DNA from: Parabacteroides sp. AD58
Lineage (GTDB): Bacteria > Bacteroidota > Bacteroidia > Bacteroidales > Tannerellaceae
Direction: 5' to 3'
Length of the DNA: 64,000 nt
NCBI RefSeq assembly: GCF_023744375.2
Contig: NZ_CP146284.1
Span: 1,736,001 to 1,800,000 of the forward strand
In this document: in pieces, positions 17,873-28,300 of the stretch
Numbering within the stretch: the stretch's first letter is position 1
Layout: every line of letters starts with the position of its first letter
Position numbers and translations under genes: made by a program
The notes under the pieces: generated by a model
The model's input: the letters and a program-made list of their open reading frames with translations, nothing else
The model's database searches: none
What the model was told of the DNA's origin: nothing

Positions 17873-20290
17873 TTACTGAATCTCCCACTCATACATCCCG
17901 GCAGCATACTTTTCCGGTAAAACCACCTCGAGTTTGACAGCCGACGTGCTGACGGGCGCAAAGTGAACGGTATTCGGATTTCCCTTCGAGACGGGATAAG
18001 CGTCGGCTTCGGATACAGGCGTCCATTCGCCGGCTTCATTCTTGTAATAGACTTTCCAAGAACGGGGCAAACGGCAACTTCCCCACGGCGCATCGTCGTA
18101 CCAGTAAACCGTCGAGCTGGAGACTTCTGTCTTTTCCGGGAATTCATAAACGATCCATTCGGTTGTTCCTTCCTTCGGCCACCAGTGATAATACGGGATG
18201 GTGCGGTCATTCTCGTCGGCCGGGACCAGTCCGTCGGTAATGGCTGTCAGCGACTTGGCCGGATGTGATGCCGAAACCTGACTCTTCGAGGCTAATGTCG
18301 GGATGGCTACCGGACGTGTTGCCCGGACTTCAGAAGGCAGCCAGACAGCCATGTTTCCAGGTCCGCGATGTGCCCACGCATAATAGGGAATCAACGTCAG
18401 TTCCTGGTCTTTCACCACCAGACGTCCTTGTTCGTCGTATTCCAACGTCTGCACCGGCGTCTTGATCTGGTTCAATCCATACAGTAAATCCGGTCTTTCT
18501 ACTACTTCGAACTGCGGGTGCTGGTTCATCAGCAGGCTCAAAACATTAAAGCTGTTGTCCGGCCATTCCGCACAATAGACGATCGGTCCGCGTTCAACCG
18601 CCATACGGCCGCGGTCGGCTTCCACCTTTCCGTTTGCCTTTACGGTACGGACTTCCATATCCAGTTGCAGTTCTACGCGATCACCTTTCTTCCATTTCCG
18701 CTCGATGGTGAAATAACCCTGTTCCAAAGCAGAAGTGACTGCTTCACCGTTCACCTTTACAGAATAACCCGGGCGTTTCCCGTCGGAATAAGTATACAGA
18801 TCGCTCGGTACAACCTGATTTCTCACCCAGCCCGGAATACGGATCTTCATCGCAAACGTTCCAGCTGCGTTCTTATCTACCGTCAGTGTCACATGGCCGT
18901 CCCACGGATAACGGGTTTCCTGATGCAGAATGACCTTCTTCCCACCTACTTTCAGTTCGGCTTCGTTGCCCATGAACAGATTCACATACACCTGATTATC
19001 CTTCACTGCATACACATAACCCGGCAATGAAGGAATGAAGCGGCAGATATTGGACGGACAGCAGGCACAGCCGAACCAGGGCTGCCGCTGGTGCTGACCC
19101 ATCGATTCCAGCGGATTGGGATAGAAGAATCCACCACCGTCGAGTGAGACGCCCGAGATCAGGCCATTATACAAGGTCCGTTCCAGTACGTCATAGTATT
19201 TGGCATCTCCATGCAAGAGGAACAAGCGGTAATTGACATAGACATTCCCGATGGCCGCACAGGTCTCACAGTAAGCCGACATGTTCGGCAATTCGTAATT
19301 CTTGCCAAAGGCTTCGCCCTGATTGGTCGCGCCAATACCACCCGTGATATAGAGTTTCTTCGAGACAATGTTATCCCAGATACGGTCAATGGCATGTACA
19401 TACGATGTATCGCCTGTCAGGGCAGCCACATCGGCCATGCCGGCATACATATAGGCGGCACGAACAGCATGCCCCACGGCTTCATCCTGTTCAATGACCG
19501 GCTTGTGTGCCTGACTGTATTCGTCTTTCCGGGAAGTATAACCGCGCTTATCCAGGAAGAATTTGGCCTGGTCGAGGTATTTCTGATCGCCGGTTACCAA
19601 ATACAATTTGGCCAATGCCATTTCAGCTATCTGATGACCGGGAACACGTACCACCTGTCCTTCTCCATCGCCTATTTCACGGCACACACAATCTGCATAG
19701 CGGATGGCGATATCCAGGAATTTCCTACTGCCCGTAGCCTGATAATGAGCAATGGCTCCTTCTACCATGTGCCCCAAATTATAGAATTCATGACTCAGCT
19801 CTTCCACCTTTTCCCAGCGCTTGCTGCCGGCCCATTCATGCGGATGCTTCGGATTCATCGTACGGGCCGTATACAGATAGCCGTCGGGCTCCTGGGCTGC
19901 CGCCACAATATCCAGCACACTGTCCATATAATGCGCCAGTTGTTTATCCGGATAGGTCTGCAGGGAATAGCTGGCACCTTCTATCGTCTTATACACATCG
20001 GTATCGTCAAACGAATAGCCTGTCACTTTCGTCGTGTCACTCGGATGCGCTGCCAGCTCGAAGTTACGGTAACGCCCTGTTTCCTCGCATTTGCTGAAGG
20101 CCAGCGGGATCGTTACTTCACGACTCGCTTTCAGGCGTTGCCCCCAAAAGGAATCAGAAACTTTCACGGAAGTAAAGGGTACAGGATCAATCGGATACCC
20201 ATGTTTCAGCTGTTCTTTCTGGGCGAACAGGCTGTTTCCGGCCAGGCATCCTGCCAAAATAGTCATTACGAATCTTTTCATGGTTCTCAT
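17873..20290 (-). CDS. GH127 beta-L-arabinofuranosidase, secreted
   Basis: About 805 residues from the ATG at 20290 (or 20281), beginning MRTMKRFVMTILAGCLAGNS with a signal peptide ending at LFA-QKEQ. The body matches glycoside hydrolase family 127: PVPFTSVKVSDSFWGQRLKA at the start, the (alpha/alpha)6 domain, and the zinc/thiolate site seen as SAYCETCAAIGN and GCACCPSN, where family members carry the Zn-binding Glu and Cys and the catalytic cysteine nucleophile. The C-terminal about 120 residues add a beta domain. GH127 enzymes release beta-L-arabinofuranose from plant glycans. A longer frame to 20341 is rejected because the promoter box TACATTTG lies at 20330-20337. Last gene of the locus, probably with its own promoter. 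Confidence 0.92.
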   Translation of the reverse strand: MRTMKRFVMTILAGCLAGNSLFAQKEQLKHGYPIDPVPFTSVKVSDSFWGQRLKASREVTIPLAFSKCEETGRYRNFELAAHPSDTTKVTGYSFDDTDVYKTIEGASYSLQTYPDKQLAHYMDSVLDIVAAAQEPDGYLYTARTMNPKHPHEWAGSKRWEKVEELSHEFYNLGHMVEGAIAHYQATGSRKFLDIAIRYADCVCREIGDGEGQVVRVPGHQIAEMALAKLYLVTGDQKYLDQAKFFLDKRGYTSRKDEYSQAHKPVIEQDEAVGHAVRAAYMYAGMADVAALTGDTSYVHAIDRIWDNIVSKKLYITGGIGATNQGEAFGKNYELPNMSAYCETCAAIGNVYVNYRLFLLHGDAKYYDVLERTLYNGLISGVSLDGGGFFYPNPLESMGQHQRQPWFGCACCPSNICRFIPSLPGYVYAVKDNQVYVNLFMGNEAELKVGGKKVILHQETRYPWDGHVTLTVDKNAAGTFAMKIRIPGWVRNQVVPSDLYTYSDGKRPGYSVKVNGEAVTSALEQGYFTIERKWKKGDRVELQLDMEVRTVKANGKVEADRGRMAVERGPIVYCAEWPDNSFNVLSLLMNQHPQFEVVERPDLLYGLNQIKTPVQTLEYDEQGRLVVKDQELTLIPYYAWAHRGPGNMAVWLPSEVRATRPVAIPTLASKSQVSASHPAKSLTAITDGLVPADENDRTIPYYHWWPKEGTTEWIVYEFPEKTEVSSSTVYWYDDAPWGSCRLPRSWKVYYKNEAGEWTPVSEADAYPVSKGNPNTVHFAPVSTSAVKLEVVLPEKYAAGMYEWEIQ

Positions 20291-20329
20291 TTTATTCGGA
20301 TTAAGAAGTGTTTCACTAACACATTTTGG

Positions 20330-20360
20330 CAAATGTAACAAGGTTTTGGTATAAATGCAA
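20330..20360 (-). promoter_or_regulatory. Promoter of the GH127 gene
   Basis: Minus strand: TTGC (20357-20360), 19 bases, then TACATTTG (20330-20337), close to the Bacteroidetes TTTG-N19-TAnnTTTG pattern. It predicts a transcript start near 20323, which fixes the downstream translation start at 20290 or 20281. Confidence 0.65.
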
Positions 20361-20433
20361 GATTCTTACCGATTTTATGCTCCGGCAGAAGAAAAACTGA
20401 AGCGCCTTTTTATCTATCAGCCGACATGAAAAA

Positions 20434-20472
20434 ATCGGCAGATTTGCCCGGATATGATGCAAACCTGCCGAT
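20434..20472 (-). terminator. Terminator-like hairpin after the DUF6067-like gene
   Basis: ATCGGCAG-TTTGC pairs with GCAAA-CTGCCGAT across a 10-base loop (20434-20472). On the minus strand it is followed by TTTTTTC. It separates the upstream operon from the GH127 promoter. Confidence 0.75.
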
Positions 20473-20510
20473 ATATATCACTTGATCAGACCGCCCGGCG
20501 GCCTCAGTCT

Positions 20511-23504
20511 TTAATTCTTCTTCAGGATGAGTAACCAGCCTTCTTTCGTCTTCACCGGAATAGATTCATCCAGACGGAATGAACGGGCTTCCTGGAAATC
20601 GGTTACCTGCGGAGCTTCGAGCGTCGCCTGTGCCGGATCGAATCCTAAAGCTTTCCAGTTGAACGTCAATCTGACGGATTTGTCTTTCGCACTGAAATTA
20701 CCGATCGATATCAAAACCTGGTCCGGTTTTACATAGGCTGTTGCCTTCACTTCCGGATCCGATGTCTGCACCGGACAATCTTCATCCCAATACCCGAGCA
20801 TCTTCGCGTCTTCTATGCCGAACGATTTCCACAACGCCCAGACCGGAGCCGGCGAATACTTGCTGTATGAATGACGGCCCGTCGTTCCATACACCATTCC
20901 CAAGAAACGGTTTCCGCCGTCTTGCAGCATCTCGCTCATCTGCCCGAACGGAATGCCCGAGAAGGTAACGAACCATTCGTCCGGACGCATCTCGTTATAA
21001 CGGAAGCTTTCGCCAAACCACAGACGGTCAACGTAAGGGAAGAAACCCGTGTACTGGTTGGCCGGACCAACGGAATACCACGTATTGGAATGCAAGTCGA
21101 TCAGCGCACCCGGATGATACTTTTCCATGATCTTCCGCATCCGCTTCATCACGGGGCGGTCGAATGACACATCATCCATGTAGATGCCATCCAGGTCATA
21201 ATTCTCGAACATCCAGCGCAAGCCTTCCAGGTAATAATTGATCCAACGAGAGAAACCTGACAATACCAACGCCGCATCGGATGTCTCGTTCGGCAACTCG
21301 GTGTACCAGGCCGGACGATAATCGTCGATCAGATGTTCACAATGCCACGGTAGTCCGTACCCGACACCCGCAGCCAGTATCTCATGGTTCAAGCTCTTCA
21401 GCGCATAGATTTCTGTCGTATAATTAGTCAGCTCCCGAATGGTATAATACAGCTTGACCTTCCGTCCGAATTCATGTTCGTGCTTAATAAAGGCTTTCAG
21501 TGAATCCTGTACGATAAACGGATAATTGATCACCGGGTTCAGCTTCTGCGCGTGATGGATATTGATGATATTGGCTCCTTCTTCGGCGGCCTTGTCGAAA
21601 CCGGTATGAGGCGCATGGTAATAACGCTCGGAGAAATGTTTCGCCGTATTCACCGGCTTCAGCGGGGTGATCAGCAGGTCGAACTCATAACTGCGGGGCT
21701 CGGCCGACAAGGTATCTACACCGGTACTGGCCACGACGAGCGACTGGCCGCCCTTCGGTCCGGAAACCCGTATCGTTCCTTTTCCGTTATTCGCCCAGGC
21801 CCTTGGCGGAGCCGGTTTATAGTCATTCAGCAACGGACCGTGATAACTGCCTCCGCGGTATTCCACATGCAGACCGGCCTTGGCATTTCCCATCCAGTAG
21901 CTGTCCCACGGACCTTTCCAGTCCCATTGATACGACACCGGACGCGTTCCGCCACTGAATCCGGCTCCCATGAAATACTCCGACGCATACGGCGTATAGT
22001 TCGTTTCCAGCCGGATATCTTTCACGACCAGAGGCTGGTCGGTCGATACCTTCAGGTCATAATGCACATACCCGTCATATTCCATCGAAGCCTGGTTCTC
22101 GAAGCGGATTCCATCTTGCGTGGATGAAGCCGTCCACGAAACTAAGCCGCCGGCCTTCTTCTTCAGCGAAACATTCGTTGCCTCAAAAGGAATGGTGCCC
22201 TGGTTGGTCACAACCACAAAACGGAACGGCGCGGCCAGCACTTCCTTCTCGTTGATCTGAATGGAAGCCGGAAGTCCGTTATCCCCTACAAGCAAGGTCT
22301 TGTCCGTCGCCGTCACGGTCTTCCCGTCCAGCTGCATGGCCGTATAAGGCTTCACCGGGTTATTATCTTCTCCGATAGTCGAATTCAGCCATCTCAACCG
22401 GGCATGACGCCACAAATCATTATCTCCTTTATCTGCCAGGACCTCTTTTTCCACCCGGATTTCTACCGGAATCGTCTGAGGTGCTCCGCCCTCACAACTC
22501 AGGGTCACACTTCCTTTATAAGTGCCCGTCTTGGCGTCTTCGGGAATTTGTACTCCGCACCACAGCGCCTGCACCTTTCCTTCCGGCACATTTACAGTAA
22601 ATGTAATCGGCTTTCCATCCCAGTTAATGCCTTCCTGGTTAAAGCAGGTTATCTCCTCCTTCGGAATGACAGACGAACCGTTGGTCAGATCCGAAAAGTC
22701 AAGGTGCACCTGCTTCACGGCCTCATGAGCGGCCCAGACACCAATCTGCCACGTATAATATTCATTCCGCAACGCCACACCCTCGAAGCCGGCCGGCGAT
22801 CCGTTCTTTACCCAGCGGACCGGCAGCTCATTGGCCAGACGGATCGGGAACGCCCGGTCTTCGGGGAAAAGCACCGGATTCATCGGATAGACCTGTTTCA
22901 GACTGTCCATCTCGCGTGCCGTAGCCGCCAGGCCCATCGGCGTAAAGGCATCAAAGCGCGAACGGCTTTCAAAGCGCAGCACCTTTGCCTTCGGAACAGC
23001 CGCCGTCAAGCCGGATTTCCAAGCCTCATCCGCCTCATAAACCGGAGGCAGATAATCATTCCACGGCTTGCCATAACGAGCGTCATTCCATCCTTTCCGA
23101 TATTTATATGGCAGGTAATACACATAATAGATTCCATCACCCGAAACCGGCTCAAACGTCACAGTGGCCGACTCTGCTGAAAAGTCAGACACACTCACGT
23201 TCTTTACTTCCGAGCCCGATTGAGCATCCACCACCACTACCTTTTTCGTCTCCGGCCGCAAGTCCGGTCTGCGCCAAGGCAAATACACCTGCACCGCCTT
23301 CTGCTCTTTTATACCACTTACTTCTACTACCGCCCGATGATTCCCCTGCATATCGGCTTTCCACATCGAATCGGCCACCACAAAGGGAATTCCATCCGGA
23401 GCATACGGTAAATACTGGCTGTCTCCGTCCGGTACTGCCGGTTTAGGCGAACAAGCCAGCAGGCAGCTCAATGCTCCTATACACACGCACACATATTTAT
23501 TCAT
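20511..23504 (-). CDS. DUF6067-like putative glycoside hydrolase lipoprotein
   Basis: From the ATG at 23504 the product is about 997 residues, beginning MNKYVCVCIGALSCLLACSP, a lipoprotein signal with Cys at about 18. Beta-sandwich-like sequence occupies the first about 560 residues. The C-terminal half looks like a TIM-barrel hydrolase: YYTIRELTNYTTE, then LDGIYMDDVSFDRP, LIDLHSNTWY and YVDRLWFGESF; the paired aspartates in YMDDVSF and the Glu in FGESF are plausible catalytic residues but are not proven. I match it to the DUF6067 group of Bacteroidetes proteins, often found in glycan loci. It follows susD after about 85 bases and is likely a surface enzyme working with the GH127 enzyme. Confidence 0.75.
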   Translation of the reverse strand: MNKYVCVCIGALSCLLACSPKPAVPDGDSQYLPYAPDGIPFVVADSMWKADMQGNHRAVVEVSGIKEQKAVQVYLPWRRPDLRPETKKVVVVDAQSGSEVKNVSVSDFSAESATVTFEPVSGDGIYYVYYLPYKYRKGWNDARYGKPWNDYLPPVYEADEAWKSGLTAAVPKAKVLRFESRSRFDAFTPMGLAATAREMDSLKQVYPMNPVLFPEDRAFPIRLANELPVRWVKNGSPAGFEGVALRNEYYTWQIGVWAAHEAVKQVHLDFSDLTNGSSVIPKEEITCFNQEGINWDGKPITFTVNVPEGKVQALWCGVQIPEDAKTGTYKGSVTLSCEGGAPQTIPVEIRVEKEVLADKGDNDLWRHARLRWLNSTIGEDNNPVKPYTAMQLDGKTVTATDKTLLVGDNGLPASIQINEKEVLAAPFRFVVVTNQGTIPFEATNVSLKKKAGGLVSWTASSTQDGIRFENQASMEYDGYVHYDLKVSTDQPLVVKDIRLETNYTPYASEYFMGAGFSGGTRPVSYQWDWKGPWDSYWMGNAKAGLHVEYRGGSYHGPLLNDYKPAPPRAWANNGKGTIRVSGPKGGQSLVVASTGVDTLSAEPRSYEFDLLITPLKPVNTAKHFSERYYHAPHTGFDKAAEEGANIINIHHAQKLNPVINYPFIVQDSLKAFIKHEHEFGRKVKLYYTIRELTNYTTEIYALKSLNHEILAAGVGYGLPWHCEHLIDDYRPAWYTELPNETSDAALVLSGFSRWINYYLEGLRWMFENYDLDGIYMDDVSFDRPVMKRMRKIMEKYHPGALIDLHSNTWYSVGPANQYTGFFPYVDRLWFGESFRYNEMRPDEWFVTFSGIPFGQMSEMLQDGGNRFLGMVYGTTGRHSYSKYSPAPVWALWKSFGIEDAKMLGYWDEDCPVQTSDPEVKATAYVKPDQVLISIGNFSAKDKSVRLTFNWKALGFDPAQATLEAPQVTDFQEARSFRLDESIPVKTKEGWLLILKKN

Positions 23505-23588
23505 GCTCAAACTAATTTGTAAATATCCATTTATTTCCATAAATCAAGTGCCCGAACAGATCCGGGCACTTTCATCATATAATCAGGA

Positions 23589-25352
23589 TTAATAACCCGG
23601 ATTCTGATCATCTTTCAACAATGGATTCACATCAATCGCTGTTGTCGGTATCGGCATCAGCAATAAGCGGTCATTCCATGTCTTGTTTACCACAACCGAA
23701 CCGTCTGGTGCCGTAGAAGGACCATTCAGATATTCCTTGCAATAATCACTTCCGTAGCGGCGAACATCATCAAAGCGATGACCTTCAACGGCCAGCTCGA
23801 TACGACGTTCATTCCGCAAGAAGTTAATCGCTTCTTGCTTACCCAACGATTCCGGTACATCCGGCATACCACAACGGTCACGCAACTGATTCAACGCTGC
23901 ACGAACCTGCTCATCATAGCCGGTCGTCATCAATCGGGCTTCAGCATACGTCAAAAGCACTTCCGCATAGCGAATGGTCGGATAATCGTCGGCCGAACCA
24001 TACAAACTATAATTATACGGATTCCAGGCAACCATCTTTCTATAGCTGAAACCTGTCCAAGACTCATTACCATTCTTATTAACCACATCCGGATCCCATT
24101 TATAATAGATTTCCCCGGCAGCTGTTTCATGCCATCCTTTGAACGGGAATAGCAATGTTACATACAAGCGGCTGTCGCGGTTCTTGAATTCCTTCATGTA
24201 ATCATACGTCATCAAATCCGGGCTTGTAGCAAATGCTTTGTACTCATCCGCGCTCAATCCTTTTGCAAAGTTCCATATTTTTTCGTAATTAGCCTTACGA
24301 GTTTCTACCGGAATTTTATCAGGAATAGTCTTTCCGTCAATATTCCAATAAGCATCTACCAAGTCCTGCATAGGCTCGAAAGAAGAATATCCATGGTGAA
24401 TAGATATTGACAAAGGGATAAAGTACGTGTACCGATTCTCATCATAAGCATACGGATCTTCCATATATTCATGTGTCAATACATACTCCGGATTAGCCGG
24501 TGTAGCATTTGCGCCTTGCCATAAAGACTCATAGCTGAACATTCCCTTGATGAATTTGTCTTTATCAATGCCCAACGATTCAAAATCAATATACAAATCC
24601 ATTTCCTTGGCTTCCTGTTCCTGAGCGGCGCTCAACGAAGTCAGCTTGAACAAAGAATATTTACCGCTGTCCATAACAGCTTTTGCCGACTTCTCTGCTT
24701 CCGCATAATTTCCAAAATACAAAGCGGCTCTTGCCCGCAAAGCCAAAGCAGCATATTTGGTTACACGTCCCGACTCATACATGAAACTGCCATTATAGCT
24801 TTCCGGCAAAATTTCTGCTACCTGCGCCAATTCATCCAAAATAAAATTTCTCACCTCTTCCAATGAATTTCGTGGCACATTGGGAGCATCATACGGCAAT
24901 TCTTCCGTTACGATAGCAACTTTTCCAAAATACTGGGTCAGCTCCAAATAGGCAAATGCCCGGAAAAAGCGCGCTTCCGCCTTCATACGTTCTTTCAGCT
25001 CGTCACTCATATCACACGTTTCAACCCGCGATATAAAGGTATTGGCTGTACGGATGGCACTGAAGTCGTAATCGCCATAAGGAGAAGCCGTATTGATACC
25101 GTTCTGTTGTACCATTTCCATATTTCCTTCCCAAGGTTTATGGCTATGGGCATTATCTGTACACATTTCATCCCAGATATCCAACGCGGGCATAGACTGG
25201 TAACAGCCATTCAAGGCATACCAGGCATCTTTCTCTGTCTTCCAGAAATTTTCGGCAGAAATCTCGGCTGGTGGAACCACATCCATATCGCATGATGAAA
25301 ACGCTCCTGCCAAAGCGCATAACATGATTATTTTTTTTGCTTGCATCTTCAT
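23589..25352 (-). CDS. SusD/RagB-family glycan-binding lipoprotein
   Basis: About 587 residues from the ATG at 25352 (MKMQAKKIIMLCALAGAFSS), with the lipobox Cys in FSSCDMD. The SusD hallmarks are present: ISAENFWKTEKDAWYALNGC near the N-terminus, MKAEARFFRAFAYLELTQYF at about 130, RVTKYAALALRARAALYFGN at about 195, and FLRNERRIELAVEGHRFDDV near the C-terminus, ending NPGY. It captures the glycan for the neighbouring SusC. It lies 19 bases after the susC stop. The GTG/TTG alternatives further upstream are not needed. Confidence 0.94.
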   Translation of the reverse strand: MKMQAKKIIMLCALAGAFSSCDMDVVPPAEISAENFWKTEKDAWYALNGCYQSMPALDIWDEMCTDNAHSHKPWEGNMEMVQQNGINTASPYGDYDFSAIRTANTFISRVETCDMSDELKERMKAEARFFRAFAYLELTQYFGKVAIVTEELPYDAPNVPRNSLEEVRNFILDELAQVAEILPESYNGSFMYESGRVTKYAALALRARAALYFGNYAEAEKSAKAVMDSGKYSLFKLTSLSAAQEQEAKEMDLYIDFESLGIDKDKFIKGMFSYESLWQGANATPANPEYVLTHEYMEDPYAYDENRYTYFIPLSISIHHGYSSFEPMQDLVDAYWNIDGKTIPDKIPVETRKANYEKIWNFAKGLSADEYKAFATSPDLMTYDYMKEFKNRDSRLYVTLLFPFKGWHETAAGEIYYKWDPDVVNKNGNESWTGFSYRKMVAWNPYNYSLYGSADDYPTIRYAEVLLTYAEARLMTTGYDEQVRAALNQLRDRCGMPDVPESLGKQEAINFLRNERRIELAVEGHRFDDVRRYGSDYCKEYLNGPSTAPDGSVVVNKTWNDRLLLMPIPTTAIDVNPLLKDDQNPGY

Positions 25353-25371
25353 AAACAATACTCCTTACTAA

Positions 25372-28300
25372 TTAAAATGAAACATTCACACCAAACGCCA
25401 ATGATTTGGTTCCTAATGCCTGAATTGTACTGCTTGTCGCTTCCGGATCAAAGTCTTTCATCTTATGATCTGCACGGATGGTAAACAGATTTTCACCTGT
25501 TATATATACCTTCAACGAAGACAGGCCCAAACGAGTAATCACATCTTTCGGTACATTATACCCAAACGATAAAGTCTTGATACGGAAATAATCTGCATCA
25601 AAAATATGATAGTCGTTAAACGCCCGGTTATAAGTTGTATGAGGACTACTTGCCGTATAGATACGCGGATAAATGGCATTCGGATTTGGATTCTCTTCTG
25701 TCCAGCGTCCTAAATGATAGGCTCTCGGATTATCTTGTCCGTGGAAGAACGGGTGCACCTGATATACTTCAAAGGCGACATCAGCCCCGCTTACTCCCTG
25801 GCCGAAAACAGAGAATTCAAAGTTCGCATAATTCATCGACAAATTGATTCCATACGTAAAGTCAGGCACTTCACATCCGATGATGGTTCTATCATCGTCT
25901 GTAATCTCTTCGCCCCACTTTAAATCGCGCTGAGGAACAAATTTGGTATCACCCGCATTCGGCGTAACACCACCATAAGTATAATAATGTCCGGCATCGA
26001 TTTCTTCCTGCGTATACAGACCGTCACTCTTGAATCCATAGAATGATCCTACTGATTCTCCTACCTTTGATATATACTTGGCAACACCATGACCACTCAC
26101 ATTGTCTATTTTGTTATCTGAAGCAGCCATATCGGTAATTCTGTTCGAGTTAGTCGCAATATTAGCCCCGATCACATACGAGAACTTATTAATCGTATTA
26201 CGATGAGTCAGTGCCAATTCAAATCCTTTATTACGTACCTTGGCAATATTCTGGGAAGGAGCCGTAGAAATACCCGTTTCCAGAGGTACATTGTAAGGCA
26301 ACAGAATATTACTTGTATTCTTAACGTAATAATCAGCGGTACCACTCAGTTTTCCATTCCATAAATCAAAGTCCAAACCAATATCGGCCAACGCTACTTT
26401 TTCCCAAGTCAGGGTTGGATTCGCCGGTTTGGTTTCTTCGATGACTTTAGCCGGAGAATCGCTGAATGAATAGTAAGCGTCTGTTCCCCAAACTTTCCGA
26501 CCTCCATAATTCTGGAAATAGTCATAATTGCCTACGTTATTGATATTACCCAGCGTACCATACGAAGCTCTCAACTTCAAATTGTCTATCACATCCCGCG
26601 TATCTTCCATAAAGGCTTCTTCGCTGATTCTCCAACCGGCAGAGAAAGAAGGGAAATAACCCCAACGGTTATCCGCATGGAAACGGGAAGAAGCATCACC
26701 TCTGAAATTCGCTTCAAACATATACCGGTCCATCAAGGTATAGTTCACACGGCCAAAATAAGAAAACATCTTGTATTCCTGCATGCTGGAACCATTCTTG
26801 TACAGAGATCCGGAAGTCGCTCCAGCCGACAGATCCTCAAACGAATCGGCCGGGAAATCCTGTCTGGAAGCCATTAAGGTTTCAGCCTTGTAATGTTCGT
26901 AAGAGACACCGGCCAAAACAGAGAATGAATGGATTCCTTTCGTCCAGCTATAATTGGCTGTTCCGGTATAAGTCAGGAAATTATTACTCTGCCAATTTAC
27001 TTCCATCGAGTTAATAGTATTTCCCGTACCACCAATCACAGTCCCCGGATTCAGGAAACTTGGAACATCGTCTTTCAAACTATTATAATATTTATTCTTA
27101 TACGAATAAGACTTATAAGTAGCTTGTCCGGTTATCACCAGCCCTTTGACAGGCTTCAAATCGAAGGCCAGTTCATACATGGTATTTTCTACCTGATTCT
27201 TTGTCCAGTCGTTTGTACTGTAAGCACGCAGCGGGTTTCCACCGGCAAATGTACCACTCGCTTCGTGGCCCGATTCAACAGAACCCCACTCTCCATTTGA
27301 CTGCTGTGCAACAAAGGTACTTGGAACGATCAGCATATTATCGAATGAAGGTGTTCCACCATCAACATCCTTATTGCGCTGAATGTACTTCACACCACCT
27401 CTGAATGTCAACCAGTCTGTTACATCCGACGAAACATTCAAATTCAAATTATATCTGCGGGTATCCCGGTTTCGTACATTCTCTGTATCATATATATAAC
27501 CCAAGCCTGCAAAATAACGCAGTTTCTTGGTTCCACCTGAGAAGTTCAACGAATGTTTGGTCGTTACAGCCCAATCATCGAACAGCAGATCTACCCAATT
27601 GGTATTCGGATATAAATCCGGCTGCGAACCATTTCTGAAGAGTTCAATCTGCTCGTCTGTAAATCCCTGCTTTTTACCTGCTGCCGGATTCGTATTATAA
27701 AGAGCTTCGTTGTACAGTTCGGCATATTCCCACGAATTCACCAGGTCTGGTGTATAAGTCGGGGCTTTCATACCAACCATACCGCTGTACGAAACATCCA
27801 TCCGTCCTTCTTTTCCTTGTTTTGTCGTTACCAACACAACACCATAGGCGGCACGAGATCCATAGATAGCCGACGACGCTGCATCTTTCAAGAACGAAAT
27901 GCTTTCAATGCTGTTCGGGTCGAGGTTAGAAAAGAAGGTCGCGTCGGCAATGGCACCGTCAATGACATACAGCGGCTCTGACGTTCCCAAATTACCACGA
28001 CCACGGAAATTAATCGAAGCATCTTTTCCCGGACGTGAAACAACCGTCACACCAGGAACCGTACCTTGTATAGAACTTAATACATCGTTCTGAACACGGT
28101 CTTTAATTTCATCCGAACTGACAGAAGCGACCGAACCTGTCAAGTTCACTTTCTTCTGTGTTCCATAACCTACTACAACCACTTCTTCCAAAGCCTTGGA
28201 GTCTTCTGCCAAAACAACCTGCAAAGCATCATGTCCCTTTACAGAGACTACCTTGGAATCAAAGCCGATATAAGAAATCTGCAACTTGGCATTATCAGAC